Shown here one piece after another: positions 16,878-25,453 of a stretch of 64,000 nucleotides of DNA. A program made the translations under genes and the position numbers. The DNA lies in NCBI RefSeq assembly GCF_022664455.2, contig NZ_JAKRKC020000003.1, positions 1,103,818 to 1,167,817 on the forward strand, written 5' to 3'. Source of the stretch: Actinomadura luzonensis (lineage in GTDB: Bacteria; Actinomycetota; Actinomycetes; Streptosporangiales; Streptosporangiaceae). The notes beneath the pieces are model-generated. The model was not told where the DNA came from, ran no database searches, and saw nothing but the letters and a program-made list of their open reading frames with translations. How positions within the stretch are numbered: position 1 is the stretch's first letter; the number at the start of each line of letters is the position of its first letter.

Positions 16878-17001
16878 GACGGTGTCCTTCGTTTTCCGTT
16901 CCGTTTGGCTGACTTCTAGGAGTTTGCCCAGGTCAGCGAGGTGGAAGAAGGCCGCGAGTTTCCTGGGAGTGATGTACCTAGGAACCGGGCCGCGCAGCGA
17001 A

Positions 17002-17028
17002 AGAGGCCGGGGCATGGCCCCGGCCTCT
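17002..17028 (-). terminator. Terminator hairpin after the MmyB-type regulator
   Basis: Perfect 12-bp stem AGAGGCCGGGGC/GCCCCGGCCTCT with a 3-base loop, lying 30 bases after the stop of the minus-strand regulator. It is followed on that strand by TTTC. It separates the regulator transcript from the downstream SDR. Confidence 0.75.
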
Positions 17029-17057
17029 GGTGTCGTATGCGTGATGGTGCTGGGTCG

Positions 17058-17930
17058 TCAGTCGGCTCGCGCGGTGAGCGCCTCGTCGGCGTCCCGCAGC
17101 GCCTTGGACAGCGCGTCGTGGGCGCGGGCGCGCAGCCGTTCGAACGCCTGCGCGGTGGGTGAGGCCGGCTCGGCCTGGTAGACGACGAGCTGCTGGTGCG
17201 GCGCCCCGTTGACGGTGAACGCCGAGAACAGGATGTGCAGATCGCCCACGACCGGATGGCGCAGGTGCTTGCCCTCCTGCGTCTTGGGCTTGACGTCGTG
17301 CCGGCCCCACAGCTCGGCGAACTCGGCACTGGCCTCCGACAGGTCCGCCACCACCTCGGCGATACGCGGATTGCCGGGGTCATGGCCGTAGGCGGCGCGG
17401 AGCTCCGCCACGCACGAATGCGCCACCCGCTCCCACTCCTGGTAGAACTCCCGTCCGGCCGGGTCGGCGAACACCATGCGGGCCAGGTTGTCGGGCGGGT
17501 CGAAGCCCTCGTGCAGCGCGGCGGCCATGGGGTTGCGGGCCAGGATGTCCAGCGCGGGGCCGAGCGCGAAGGCGGGCGAGGCGGACCAGCCGTCCATCAG
17601 CTGCAGCAGTTGCGGGCTGACGGGGGTGTCCTGCGCGCCCCGCCAGGTCCGCGCCTCCGGCGGCCGGACCAGCCGCCACAGGTGCTCGGTGGCGGGCGCG
17701 TCCAGGCGCAGCGCCCGCGCGACCGCGTCGACCACCTGCGGGGAGGGGCTGGACTCGCGGCCCTGTTCCAGCCGTACGTAGTAGTCGCTGCTCATGCCGG
17801 CCAGCATCGCCACCTCCTCGCGGCGCAGGCCCTTGACCCGGCGGCGGCCGTACTCGGGCAGGCCGACGTCCTGTGGCTTGAGCGCTTCGCGGCGGGCGCG
17901 CAGGAAGTCGCCCAGCGGAGTGCCGGTCAT
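17058..17930 (-). CDS. MmyB-type XRE-family transcriptional regulator
   Basis: 290-aa regulator. The XRE helix-turn-helix at residues about 5-75 includes GLPEYGRRRVKGLRREEVAM and LAGMSSDYYVRLEQGRESSP, the hallmark of this actinobacterial group. The C-terminal MmyB-like ligand-binding domain (residues about 105-275) follows, with LDGWSASPAFALGPALDIL-like spacing seen here as LMDGWSASPAFALGPALDI. It usually represses an adjacent SDR gene. The SDR at 16035-16877 lies downstream in the same direction, separated by a terminator. The start at 17930 matches the family start MTGTPLGDFLRARRE. Confidence 0.88.
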   Translation of the reverse strand: MTGTPLGDFLRARREALKPQDVGLPEYGRRRVKGLRREEVAMLAGMSSDYYVRLEQGRESSPSPQVVDAVARALRLDAPATEHLWRLVRPPEARTWRGAQDTPVSPQLLQLMDGWSASPAFALGPALDILARNPMAAALHEGFDPPDNLARMVFADPAGREFYQEWERVAHSCVAELRAAYGHDPGNPRIAEVVADLSEASAEFAELWGRHDVKPKTQEGKHLRHPVVGDLHILFSAFTVNGAPHQQLVVYQAEPASPTAQAFERLRARAHDALSKALRDADEALTARAD

Positions 17931-18009
17931 GCCACGTCCTTCGCCGGGCAAGGCTGCGGGAGGGCGCCGAGCGGGCTCGTGAGGGCTGTCATGTCCGTCC
18001 TTTCCCTGT

Positions 18010-18230
18010 GCGGGACCGTTCAGAAGGTGATGGTCGCCTTTTGCTTGGCTGTGCCGCGTGGCGAGGTCGATGAGCGCCTGGCGGGCGTCGGCGAAGGTGT
18101 AGGGGGTGCCGCCTGCTTGGCGAGCGCGTCCAGACACCCCGGTACGGGGACGGTGCCGGTGTAGCCCGCCGTCGCCAGCGCCCTCACCCGCTTCTCCCCC
18201 TCCAGCCGTCACCGCTACAGCCTCATGAAC
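18010..18230 (-). pseudogene. C-terminal remnant of an MDR-type oxidoreductase
   Basis: The minus-strand frame reads GGTPYTFADARQALIDLATR and HSQAK. With one extra A in the run CAAAAGG the natural ending would be KATITF-stop. This is the tail of a zinc-type alcohol dehydrogenase/quinone oxidoreductase (final helix then a VVI-type strand). No N-terminal part is present and the frame is broken. The rest of 17931-18393 shows no other gene and is mostly the promoter region of the two divergent regulators. Confidence 0.4.
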
Positions 18231-18356
18231 ACCGCATTCGTTGAGTAACTTCCGCCGTGGCGGGCTGCGGGCGGGCCCTGCCGTCCTCATCTGATGCCGG
18301 CCCGGAGGTGCTGGAGATCGTCCAGGTGCCCCGGCCAGCCTGGGAGTGACACACCC

Positions 18357-18380
18357 AGGCAGCGTCACCCGCGTCTGCCT
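18357..18380. promoter_or_regulatory. Operator and promoter of the second MmyB-type regulator
   Basis: An inverted repeat AGGCAG-N12-CTGCCT (18357-18362, 18375-18380) is followed by TAACCT (18380-18385) eight bases before the ATG at 18394. The arrangement suggests a -10 box with a leaderless or near-leaderless transcript and an autoregulatory operator. No good -35 box is visible. Confidence 0.5.
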
Positions 18381-18393
18381 AACCTCGGATGTC

Positions 18394-19224
18394 ATGGACA
18401 GTGAGCGCAACGACCCGTTGGGGAGGTTCCTGACAGAGCGCCGCGCGCTCGTGCGGCCCGAGCAGGCCGGGCTGTCCCCGGACGGCCGCCGTCAGGTGAA
18501 GGGCCTGCGCCGCGACGAGGTCGCCCACCTGGCCGGTCTCAGCCCCGGCTACTATGCCCGGCTCGAGCAGGGCCGCGAGCGTCCCACCCGGCAGACGGTG
18601 GAGAGCCTGGCTCGGGCGCTGCGCCTGGACGAGCACGCCCGGGCAGAGCTGTACCGGCTGGCCCGGCCCACCGTCGCCCGCCGCCGTCCCGGCCGCGTCG
18701 AGCGCGTCGCGCCCGAGGTGCTGGCCCTGCTGCACGACTGGACGGCGGCCCCGGCGTACGTCCTGGGCTGGTCCTTCGACGTGCTGGCCCGCAACCCGCT
18801 GGCGGCCGTGCTGCACAACCGTTTCGTCCTCGGCGACAACCTGCTGCGCATGATCTTCCTCGACCCGGCGGGACGGCAGTTCTTCCGCGACTGGACCGGC
18901 ACCGCCCGGGCCGCCGTCCACGACCTTCGTCATGCGGCCCGTCAGAGCCCGGACGAGCACCGCCTGCGTGAACTCGTCGGTGAGCTGGCGATCGCCAGCC
19001 ACGACTTCCGCCAGTTGTGGGCCGCCCCCGAGCCGCGCGGCGCGCTCACGCCCGGCAGCCACTTTCACCACCCCGACGTGGGCGACCTGCGTCTGCGCAC
19101 CGAGATCTTCCCGATCGCCAGCGGGCCCGGCCTGCGGCTCGTCGCCCACCCGGCCGAGCCGGACTCGCCCTCCGCCCAGGCCCTGGCCCTGCTGGGCACG
19201 CTGGCCATCCGGCCTGCGGAGTAG
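18394..19224 (+). CDS. MmyB-type XRE-family transcriptional regulator
   Basis: 276 aa, the same architecture as the 17058-17930 protein: an XRE HTH with AGLSPDGRRQVKGLRRDEVA then GLSPGYYARLEQGRERPTRQ, and a C-terminal MmyB-like sensor domain (SFDVLARNPLAAVLHNRF, NLLRMIFLDPAGRQFFRDW). The two are paralogues with divergent ligand domains, not a recent duplication. No SDR follows in the usual arrangement, so its target is unclear. The AGGCAG/CTGCCT dyad suggests autoregulation. The start at 18394 fits both the -10 position and family length. Confidence 0.88.
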   Translation: MDSERNDPLGRFLTERRALVRPEQAGLSPDGRRQVKGLRRDEVAHLAGLSPGYYARLEQGRERPTRQTVESLARALRLDEHARAELYRLARPTVARRRPGRVERVAPEVLALLHDWTAAPAYVLGWSFDVLARNPLAAVLHNRFVLGDNLLRMIFLDPAGRQFFRDWTGTARAAVHDLRHAARQSPDEHRLRELVGELAIASHDFRQLWAAPEPRGALTPGSHFHHPDVGDLRLRTEIFPIASGPGLRLVAHPAEPDSPSAQALALLGTLAIRPAE

Positions 19225-19335
19225 TCCTGTCACGCCAGATGCGTTCCCGCCGATGACCCGGCTCGCCGATCGCCTGTACGCGGCCCGGACAGTCGCCTTC
19301 ACCGGCCGCGGTTCTGTTCGCCCACGGGCGGGCCG

Positions 19336-20043
19336 TCATCGGGCGAGTTGGTGGAGCCAGTCGCGGAGGAGCGCGGTCTCGGTCGGGCGAAGCGGGAGAG
19401 GCGCCCCCTCCACGGCGGCGGTGGTGAGGGCGGCATCAAGGGCGAGGGCCCGGGAAGCGAGGCCGGTGTCCGCGGCGGGGGGCGGGTCGGTGGTGAGGGA
19501 GCCGATGAGGGCGTCGCGCATTCTCGTGGAGACCTCCGGCTCGCGGTCCTCCGCGGGGGCGCCGATGAGCGACAGGGTGACGCCGGTGACGCCGGCGTGC
19601 AGGAGGTGGGCGGCGATGAGCGCCGGGACCCGGAGGCGGCCGGCGGCGGCGACGCGGTCGAGGAACCTCAGCAGGAGACTGTGGGCCTCCTGGGCCGCGG
19701 GCGGGCGGCGACCGGGGCGGTCGGTCCCGAACATCAGCACGTAGAAGGCGGGGTGGCGCAGGCCGTAGTCGACGTGCGCGTCCCAGCCGCGGCGCAGGTC
19801 GTCGACCGGGTCGTCGGTGTGCTGTAGCTGGTGCTTCTCGGCCAGGTAGAGGTCGAAGCCGTGGATGGCCAGCGCCGCGAGGAGGGCGTCCTTGTCGCCG
19901 AAGAGCTGGTAGAGGGAGGCGGCCCGGATGCCGGCCGCGGCGGCGACGGAGCGGGTGGAGACCGCCTGGGCGCCCTCCCGTTCCAGGATGCCGGCCGCCG
20001 CCTCGAGGATCTGCCGCCGGGTACAGGCCTTCGCGTCATCCAC
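19336..20043 (-). CDS. TetR-family transcriptional regulator
   Basis: 235-aa TetR protein starting at GTG. The DNA-binding domain is RRQILEAAAGILEREGAQAV with the recognition helix around GIRAASLYQLFGDKDALL. The C-terminal domain resembles the TetR_C_33-like group (WDAHVDYGLRHPAFYVLMFG). It is divergent from the aldo-keto reductase at 20131 with 87 bases between, holding a perfect 11-bp dyad. It is therefore very probably the repressor of that gene and of itself. Confidence 0.9.
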   Translation of the reverse strand: MDDAKACTRRQILEAAAGILEREGAQAVSTRSVAAAAGIRAASLYQLFGDKDALLAALAIHGFDLYLAEKHQLQHTDDPVDDLRRGWDAHVDYGLRHPAFYVLMFGTDRPGRRPPAAQEAHSLLLRFLDRVAAAGRLRVPALIAAHLLHAGVTGVTLSLIGAPAEDREPEVSTRMRDALIGSLTTDPPPAADTGLASRALALDAALTTAAVEGAPLPLRPTETALLRDWLHQLAR

Positions 20044-20064
20044 GTTGCAATGCTACGGCATTTG

Positions 20065-20115
20065 GCGTATCACTGGAACGTACAGTGATACGCAAATAGG
20101 CGTGGCAGTGATACA
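20065..20115. promoter_or_regulatory. TetR operator between regulator and aldo-keto reductase
   Basis: GCGTATCACTG (20065-20075) and CAGTGATACGC (20083-20093) form a perfect 11-bp inverted repeat around 7 bases. A third half-site CAGTGATAC recurs at 20106-20114, 23 bases further on and 16 bases before the reductase ATG. The array sits between the divergent starts and should control both. Confidence 0.75.
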
Positions 20116-20130
20116 TAGAGGGAGAAGCCA

Positions 20131-21033
20131 ATGAACCGTGTCGGATACGGCGCCATGCAACTGGCTGGGCCGAACGTGTTGGGGCTGCCGGACGACCCCG
20201 AGGCGGCGCGGCGGGTGCTGCGCCTGGCGGTCGAGCTGGGGGTCACGTTCTTCGACACCGCGAACGCCTACGGGCCGCGTACGGTGAACCAGCTGATCGG
20301 GGAGGCGCTGCAGCCGTTCCCGGAAGGAGTGATCGTCGGCAACAAGGTCGGCGCCGGGCGGGGCCCGGACGGGTCGTGGATCATCACCGACCACCCCGAC
20401 ACGGTACGCCGGCAGGTCCACGAGGCGCTGGCGGACCTGGGTGCGGAGGCGAGCGAGCTGACGTACCTGCGGCTCGCCGGCGACACTCCGGGAACGCACA
20501 GCGACGTGCCGCTCGAGGATTCGCTCGGGGTGCTCGTCGAACTGCGCGACCAGGGGCTCATCCGCCGCATCGGCCTGTCCGGCGCGACGCCGGAGATGCT
20601 GGCCCGCGCGCAGAAGATGACGCCGATCGCGGCCGTGCAGAACCGCTTCAACCTGCTCGACCGCAGCGGTGTGCAGATCCTCGCCGACTGTGAGGCGCAG
20701 GGCGTCATGTTCGTCCCCTACTTCCCGCTGGCCTCCGGGCAGCTCGCCGGCCATCGCGAGCTGACAGGTCCCGCGGAACGCCTCGGCGTGACGCCGAGCC
20801 AGGTCGCGCTGGCCTGGCTGCTGCGCCGCTCTCCCGCCATCGTCGTCATCCCCGGCACGACGAACCCCGCTCACCTGCGCGCCAACATCGCCGCGGCAGA
20901 GGTCGCCGAGCACTTGACCGAAGCCGAGGTGGCTCGCCTGACCGGTCTTGTCGACGAGTCGAAGGCCGTCCTCGGCCGGCCGGACCAGTCCACGTTCGAC
21001 GCGCTCAGGTCCGTGGCGGAAGGCCGCCGCTGA
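20131..21033 (+). CDS. Aldo/keto reductase
   Basis: 300-aa NADPH-dependent reductase with the (beta/alpha)8 AKR fold. Catalytic Asp and Tyr are in VTFFDTANAYGP, Lys in VIVGNKVGAG, and the later NADPH-binding stretch is VVIPGTTNPAHLRAN. The usual catalytic His position (LxxHxPD) is replaced by LTYLRLAGD, a notable deviation that may alter chemistry. Ribosome binding site GGGAGAAG precedes the ATG. Induction through the divergent TetR is likely, for an unknown aldehyde or quinone. Confidence 0.88.
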   Translation: MNRVGYGAMQLAGPNVLGLPDDPEAARRVLRLAVELGVTFFDTANAYGPRTVNQLIGEALQPFPEGVIVGNKVGAGRGPDGSWIITDHPDTVRRQVHEALADLGAEASELTYLRLAGDTPGTHSDVPLEDSLGVLVELRDQGLIRRIGLSGATPEMLARAQKMTPIAAVQNRFNLLDRSGVQILADCEAQGVMFVPYFPLASGQLAGHRELTGPAERLGVTPSQVALAWLLRRSPAIVVIPGTTNPAHLRANIAAAEVAEHLTEAEVARLTGLVDESKAVLGRPDQSTFDALRSVAEGRR

Positions 21034-21090
21034 GCGACCACTCGACGAGCGACGAGCAGGGCAGATCCGGCAACCCGCGCGGCACGTACG

Positions 21091-22050
21091 TCAGGCGGCG
21101 GCGCGGTCGCCGGTGCGGCGGCGGCGCAGGTCGGCTCGCTCGAGCGCGGGCGGTACGTAGGCGATGTCGAGCGTGCCCGGGTTCACCCCGGGCGGGACCA
21201 CCTGGTCGATCCGGTCGAGGGTGTCGTCGTCGAGGGTGGTGCCGGCGCCGGCGAGCAGGTCTTCGAGCTGCGCCATGGTGCGGGGGCCGATGATCGCCGA
21301 GGAGACCGCGGGATGGCTGATGACGAAGGCCAGGGCCAGATGGGTGAGCGACAGACCGGCCTGCTCGGCGATCGGGACGAGTTCTTCGACGGCATCGTGG
21401 TTGCGCTTGTCGGTCATGTGCCTGGGCACCCAGCGCATGCGGGCGTCGGAGACTTGTTCGTTGCCGCCCTTGCGGTAGCGGCCGGTGAGCATGCGGTTCA
21501 GGATCGAGTACGGCGGCTGTTCGGTGCGGAAGCGGGCCAGCCCGCGCCGTTCGGAAGCCCATTGGGCCTCGACGATCTCCGCGGCCGGCAGGCTGGAGTG
21601 GCCGATCGCGCGTACCTTGCCCGCCTGCATCAGGTCGGTCAGGGCGGCGAGGGTTTCCTCGATGTCGGTGCCGGGCTCGGGGTGGTGGACCTGGTAGAGG
21701 TCGAGGTGGTCGACGCCGAGACGCCGCAGCGAGTTCTCGGCCGCGGTGACGATCCAGCGGCGGGAGCTGCCGCGCTGGTTGGGGTCGGCGCCCATGGGGC
21801 CGTTGAACTTGGTGGCGAGCACCACGTCGTCGCGCCGGCCGCGCAGCGCCTTGCCCACGATCCGTTCGGTTTCGCCGTCACCGCCGTAGACGTCGGCGGT
21901 GTCGATGAAGTTGATGCCGGCGTCGAGGGCCCGGTGGACGATGGCGACGCAGGCGTCGGGGTCGGGGTTGCCGAACGGGCCGAACATCATGGTGCCGAGG
22001 CAGTAGGGGCTGACCTTGATGCCGGTACGGCCCAGGGGGCGGGTGCGCAT
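21091..22050 (-). CDS. Aldo/keto reductase
   Basis: 319-aa AKR of the general YajO/AKR11 type. The catalytic set is Asp-Tyr in NFIDTADVYGGDGE, Lys in VLATKFNGPM, and His in LDLYQVHHPEPG. The NADPH loop is SSAIIGPRTMAQLEDLL. All catalytic residues are present, unlike in the neighbour at 20131. It converges on that gene (57 bases between stops) and is followed upstream on the same strand by a VOC gene, with which it may be cotranscribed. Confidence 0.92.
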   Translation of the reverse strand: MRTRPLGRTGIKVSPYCLGTMMFGPFGNPDPDACVAIVHRALDAGINFIDTADVYGGDGETERIVGKALRGRRDDVVLATKFNGPMGADPNQRGSSRRWIVTAAENSLRRLGVDHLDLYQVHHPEPGTDIEETLAALTDLMQAGKVRAIGHSSLPAAEIVEAQWASERRGLARFRTEQPPYSILNRMLTGRYRKGGNEQVSDARMRWVPRHMTDKRNHDAVEELVPIAEQAGLSLTHLALAFVISHPAVSSAIIGPRTMAQLEDLLAGAGTTLDDDTLDRIDQVVPPGVNPGTLDIAYVPPALERADLRRRRTGDRAAA

Positions 22051-22134
22051 GATCTGTTCCTTCGGAAGGCGGAGAGCCGGGTGGTCCGAGGCGGCCAGGG
22101 AAGGCCGCCTCGGACCGGATGAGTGCGTTGGTGG

Positions 22135-22596
22135 TCAGCCGGCGTACGGGGCGGCGACGTCGAGGATCCAGGTGACGCCGAAGCGGTCGGTCAGCATCCC
22201 GAAGCCCGGGGCCCACTGCGACGGGCCGTACTTGTCGATGATGTGGGCGCCGTCGGTGAGCTTGTCCCACAGCGCGCCGACTTCCTCGGCGGTCTCGCCG
22301 CGGACGGACACGAAGAACCGCTCGCCGGTCAGCGTCATGCCGTGCTCGCGAGTGGTGGCGGCGGGCGCGGCGGCGGCCGGCGCCTGGCTGGGCACGTCGT
22401 AAGCCATGATGGTGAAGCCGTTGTCGGCCGTGACCTGGCCGAAAACGATCTTGTCGGCGTCCGGCAGGTCCTTCGGCATGCCGAAGTCGCCGTACGCGAT
22501 GGTGGTGAGGTGGCCGCCGAACACGCTCTGGTAGAACTCCAGCGCCGCGCGGGCGTCGCCGCGGAAGTTCAGGTGGGTGGTGGTGGAGATGGCCAT
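22135..22596 (-). CDS. PhnB-like VOC-fold protein
   Basis: 153-aa protein of the glyoxalase/VOC superfamily, PhnB-like subgroup: HLNFRGDARAALEFYQSVFG at the start, MAYDVPSQAP mid-protein, and FGMLTDRFGVTWILDV at the end. The function of the subgroup is undefined. A Pro/Ala-rich loop (about 80-90) is unusual. It lies 84 bases before the aldo-keto reductase on the same strand. The divergent WYL regulator at 22789 is the likely controller, in the arrangement common for WYL-VOC pairs. Confidence 0.85.
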   Translation of the reverse strand: MAISTTTHLNFRGDARAALEFYQSVFGGHLTTIAYGDFGMPKDLPDADKIVFGQVTADNGFTIMAYDVPSQAPAAAAPAATTREHGMTLTGERFFVSVRGETAEEVGALWDKLTDGAHIIDKYGPSQWAPGFGMLTDRFGVTWILDVAAPYAG

Positions 22597-22744
22597 GCTG
22601 GTGGCTCCTTATTGATCTTCCGGGCGCGGTGCGCCCGGTGTGGGATATGGGTGTCGGACGGCCGAATCGGCGAGTCCCCGCAGTGCTGCTGGAGGGGCCG
22701 TCCGGATCGCGTGGCTGACCGGCCCGACATGAAGAGTCGCAGGG

Positions 22745-22769
22745 GTAGGTGACAGGATGTGGCACCTAC
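22745..22769. promoter_or_regulatory. Dyad operator between VOC gene and WYL regulator
   Basis: GTAGGTG (22745-22751) and CACCTAC (22763-22769) are perfect inverted arms separated by 11 bases. The symmetry extends imperfectly inward (ACA/TGTGG). It lies 20 bases before the regulator start and 149 bases from the divergent VOC start. It is a likely binding site of the WYL regulator. Confidence 0.6.
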
Positions 22770-22788
22770 TTCGGGCAGGATGAGGTTC

Positions 22789-23784
22789 ATGCAGAAAACC
22801 TCTGCCCGGCTGCTGGCTCTGCTGTCGCTGCTGCAGACCCGCCGGGACTGGCCCGGCACGGTGCTGGCCGACCGCCTGGACATCAGCCTGCGCACCGTGC
22901 GCCGCGATGTCGACCGGCTCCGCGAACTCGGCTACCCCATCGCCGCCGTCAAAGGCCCTGACGGCGGCTACCGGCTCAGCGCCGGCAGCGAACTGCCCCC
23001 GCTGCTGTTCGACGACGAACAGGCCGTCGCCCTCACCATCGCCTTGCAGATCGTCGCCACCAACCCCGGCAGCGGCCTCGCCGAACCCGCCGAACGGGCA
23101 CTGAACACCATCCGGCAGATCATGCCCTCCCGGCTCCGGCACCGCATCGACGCGCTGCGCGTCACCGCCGTCGAACGACCTGTCACCCGGCCGGCCACCC
23201 CGGTCGACGGCGACGTGCTCCTGACCATCAGCGCCGCCGTCCACGCCCGCGAGGTCCTGCGCTTCGACTACGGCGCCGAGGTCACGGACGAACCCCCGCG
23301 CCGCGTCGAACCCCACCACGTCATCACCTGGGACGGACGCTGGTACCTCATCGCCTGGGACCTCGACCGCGACGACTGGCGCACCTTCCGCGCCGACCGG
23401 ATCACCCCGCGCAGCCCCAACGGCCCCCGGTTCACTCCACGCGCACTGCCCGGAGGAGACGTCGCCGCCTTCGTCACCAGCACGTTCCGCGGCTCTGGCG
23501 ACGCCTCGGGCAACTGGCCCTGCCAAGGCACGGTGATCCTCGACCTGCCCGCCGCCACCGTGGCTCGCTACACCCGCGAGGGACTCGTCGAGGAGATCAG
23601 CCCCTGCCGCTGCCGGCTCACCCTCGGATCCTGGTCCTGGCCGAGCCTCGCCGCCGCCATCGCCCGCTACGACGCCGACATCGAAGTCGTCGGCCCCGAC
23701 GAACTCACCGACGCCTTCGAACACCTCGCCCGCCGGTTCACCAGAACCGCAACCGGCCACGGCATCGCATCACCGACATCGTGA
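22789..23784 (+). CDS. HTH-WYL transcriptional regulator
   Basis: 331 aa. The N-terminal HTH_11/DeoR-type winged helix includes QKTSARLLALLSLLQTRRDW and the recognition region LDISLRTVRRDVDRLRELGY. The central WYL domain (residues about 140-215, with RRVEPHHVITWDGRWYLIAW in place of the W-Y-L triad) is followed by a WCX-like C-terminal part. WYL proteins sense small ligands or nucleic acid. Divergence from the PhnB-like/AKR pair suggests it regulates them. The ATG at 22789 is preferred because AGGATGAGG forms its ribosome binding site. Confidence 0.9.
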   Translation: MQKTSARLLALLSLLQTRRDWPGTVLADRLDISLRTVRRDVDRLRELGYPIAAVKGPDGGYRLSAGSELPPLLFDDEQAVALTIALQIVATNPGSGLAEPAERALNTIRQIMPSRLRHRIDALRVTAVERPVTRPATPVDGDVLLTISAAVHAREVLRFDYGAEVTDEPPRRVEPHHVITWDGRWYLIAWDLDRDDWRTFRADRITPRSPNGPRFTPRALPGGDVAAFVTSTFRGSGDASGNWPCQGTVILDLPAATVARYTREGLVEEISPCRCRLTLGSWSWPSLAAAIARYDADIEVVGPDELTDAFEHLARRFTRTATGHGIASPTS

Positions 23785-23969
23785 GTCGTCTGGACGAGAT
23801 GGTCACCGACGGCCGCCGTTCATGCATCTCGTGCGCACCGATGAGCGCCAGGCTCGGCCGCCGCCACTCCAGGGCTTTCGTCCTTCTCGGGCACTGCCCA
23901 AATGCCCTGGGTCCATTCATGGCCGGCTTTCATGCTTGTACAGATGTCGGCTGAAGAATGGGGGGTCAT

Positions 23970-24572
23970 ATGACGGCGCCAGAACCCAAAATGAGCACCC
24001 CAACTTGGATCATCGTGACGGTGTCTCTGGCGATCATCGGCGTGATCGGCCCTGCCGTGACCGAGTGGCTGCTGGACAGAGCGTCTTCCGACTCAGCCAC
24101 CACGACGGCAGTGGCAACGCCCGAGCGGAGGCCCGTACCGACAGCCACGCCCGCAACAGCCCAGGCGGAGCCGGGTGTGTCTCTGATCGACCTGGATCCG
24201 ATGGCAGAAGCCGGCGCAGTACCGCTCAGACCCGGCACCGCCACTGTTGACGGCCGCAGCACGGATCACGCCCTGGTGATTCAGCAGAGCGGAAGTTGCG
24301 CGGCATCGTCCTCGTACCGCCTCGGCGGGGGCCGATACAAAAGGTTCACCGCGGACGCCGCCATTCCGGACGGGGCGAGCGCCGACACCTCGGCCAGTTT
24401 CACGGTTGCTGTCAACGGGCGGGCGGGATCAGCCGAGACAGTGGAAGTCGTATTCGGCCGGCCGAAGCACATAGAATTCCCGGTCGAGAATGCGCGCACA
24501 CTTACTCTCTCGATATTCGCGTGCGATCAGGACGCTCAGGCCGCCTGGATGGAGCCGACCCTGTCGAGATAA
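23970..24572 (+). CDS. Membrane-anchored protein with NPCBM-like beta domain
   Basis: 200 aa. One TM helix (about residues 12-30, WIIVTVSLAIIGVIGPAVTE), then a Thr/Pro-rich spacer (about 40-60), then a C-terminal beta domain. In that domain YRLGGGRYKRFTADAAIPDG, ASFTVAVNGRAG and FPVENARTLTLSIFACDQDA match the jelly-roll pattern of NPCBM carbohydrate-binding modules. It is probably displayed outside the membrane, binding a glycan or another surface ligand. This is fold-based inference. The ATG at 23970 has GGGGG upstream, and an earlier ATG at 23958 is possible. It stands alone between the WYL gene and a terminator-like hairpin. Confidence 0.65.
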   Translation: MTAPEPKMSTPTWIIVTVSLAIIGVIGPAVTEWLLDRASSDSATTTAVATPERRPVPTATPATAQAEPGVSLIDLDPMAEAGAVPLRPGTATVDGRSTDHALVIQQSGSCAASSSYRLGGGRYKRFTADAAIPDGASADTSASFTVAVNGRAGSAETVEVVFGRPKHIEFPVENARTLTLSIFACDQDAQAAWMEPTLSR

Positions 24573-24592
24573 GCGCCGCGGCTCGACGGGCG

Positions 24593-24625
24593 CTTCTCCC
24601 GGCCCCCTGGAGTCCCCCGGAGAAG
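24593..24625. terminator. Possible bidirectional terminator hairpin
   Basis: CTTCTCC (24593-24599) pairs with GGAGAAG (24619-24625), with GC-rich loop bases that can extend the stem imperfectly. It lies between the convergent stops at 24572 and 24659. Modest evidence. Confidence 0.4.
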
Positions 24626-24658
24626 GACTGCGGCCCAGGGGGGTGCGGGCTTCGGTGG

Positions 24659-25363
24659 TCAGCGGGTGGGGTGGAAGGGGAGGCCGATGTTCTCGCCCCG
24701 CATCAGCCGGTCGATCGACTGCTGCATCATCTTGCTGTCGTTGAGGTGCGGGAACGGCTCGGCGGGAACGTCCACGCCGAGGAAGCGGCACAGCGGCTCC
24801 CACCCCTCGCGGACGTCGAACACCAGCAGCCGGTCGGCCGGCAGGCTCTCCTTGACCGTGGCGATGTGCCGTTCGAACGCCAGGATGCTCTCCTTCTCGT
24901 CGGGGACCTCGCCGAAGGGCCGGTCGCTGCCCAGCCCCTCCCGGATCATGCGTTCCAGCAGCGGGCGGGTGGTCTGCATGTTCTCCACCAGGCCGGCCAT
25001 CTCGGGCGCCAGCTTCTCGGTCTGCAGCCGCGCCGGGCCGTTGGTGATGAGCGTCCGCATGCTCGCGAACCAGGCCTCCGGGTCGCGTACGGTGAGGACC
25101 ACCTTGGCCTCCGGGTACGCGGCCGCCAGTTCGCGCCAGAAGAACGCGGCCGGCCAGTCCACGGAGGACCTGAACCCCTCGAGCACGTGGTCCCAGTCCG
25201 GCACCGTGCCGGGGTCGGCCAGGGGCGCCCAGCGCCGGGCGCGGTCGGGATCGGACCCGACGTCGAACATGTGGTGGCAGGGACCGAATCCCAGCTGTTC
25301 CAGTGCCGCCTTCATCGAACTCGTACCGGTGCGCGGGAAGCCCGCGCCGATCACGGTCAGCAT
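24659..25363 (-). CDS. Sulfotransferase-family protein
   Basis: 234-aa P-loop-like sulfotransferase of the Sulfotransfer_4 type. The 5'-PSB loop for PAPS is GAGFPRTGTSSMKAALEQLG (residues about 6-25). The 3'-PB region is VVLTVRDPEAWFASM, and the C-terminal part FDVREGWEPLCRFLGVDVP is diagnostic. Acceptors of this actinobacterial group are unknown, and many members annotated this way may act on lipids or small molecules. No PAPS-synthesis genes are near. The ATG follows AGGAGCG. It appears monocistronic. Confidence 0.88.
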   Translation of the reverse strand: MLTVIGAGFPRTGTSSMKAALEQLGFGPCHHMFDVGSDPDRARRWAPLADPGTVPDWDHVLEGFRSSVDWPAAFFWRELAAAYPEAKVVLTVRDPEAWFASMRTLITNGPARLQTEKLAPEMAGLVENMQTTRPLLERMIREGLGSDRPFGEVPDEKESILAFERHIATVKESLPADRLLVFDVREGWEPLCRFLGVDVPAEPFPHLNDSKMMQQSIDRLMRGENIGLPFHPTR

Positions 25364-25453
25364 GACGCTCCTCCATGAGGTTCGGCTTGGCCCCGATCAT
25401 GGTGGTGTGATCATGGGCATGGCAATCCCCCCGCGGCGATTTTCCGGGAGGGC

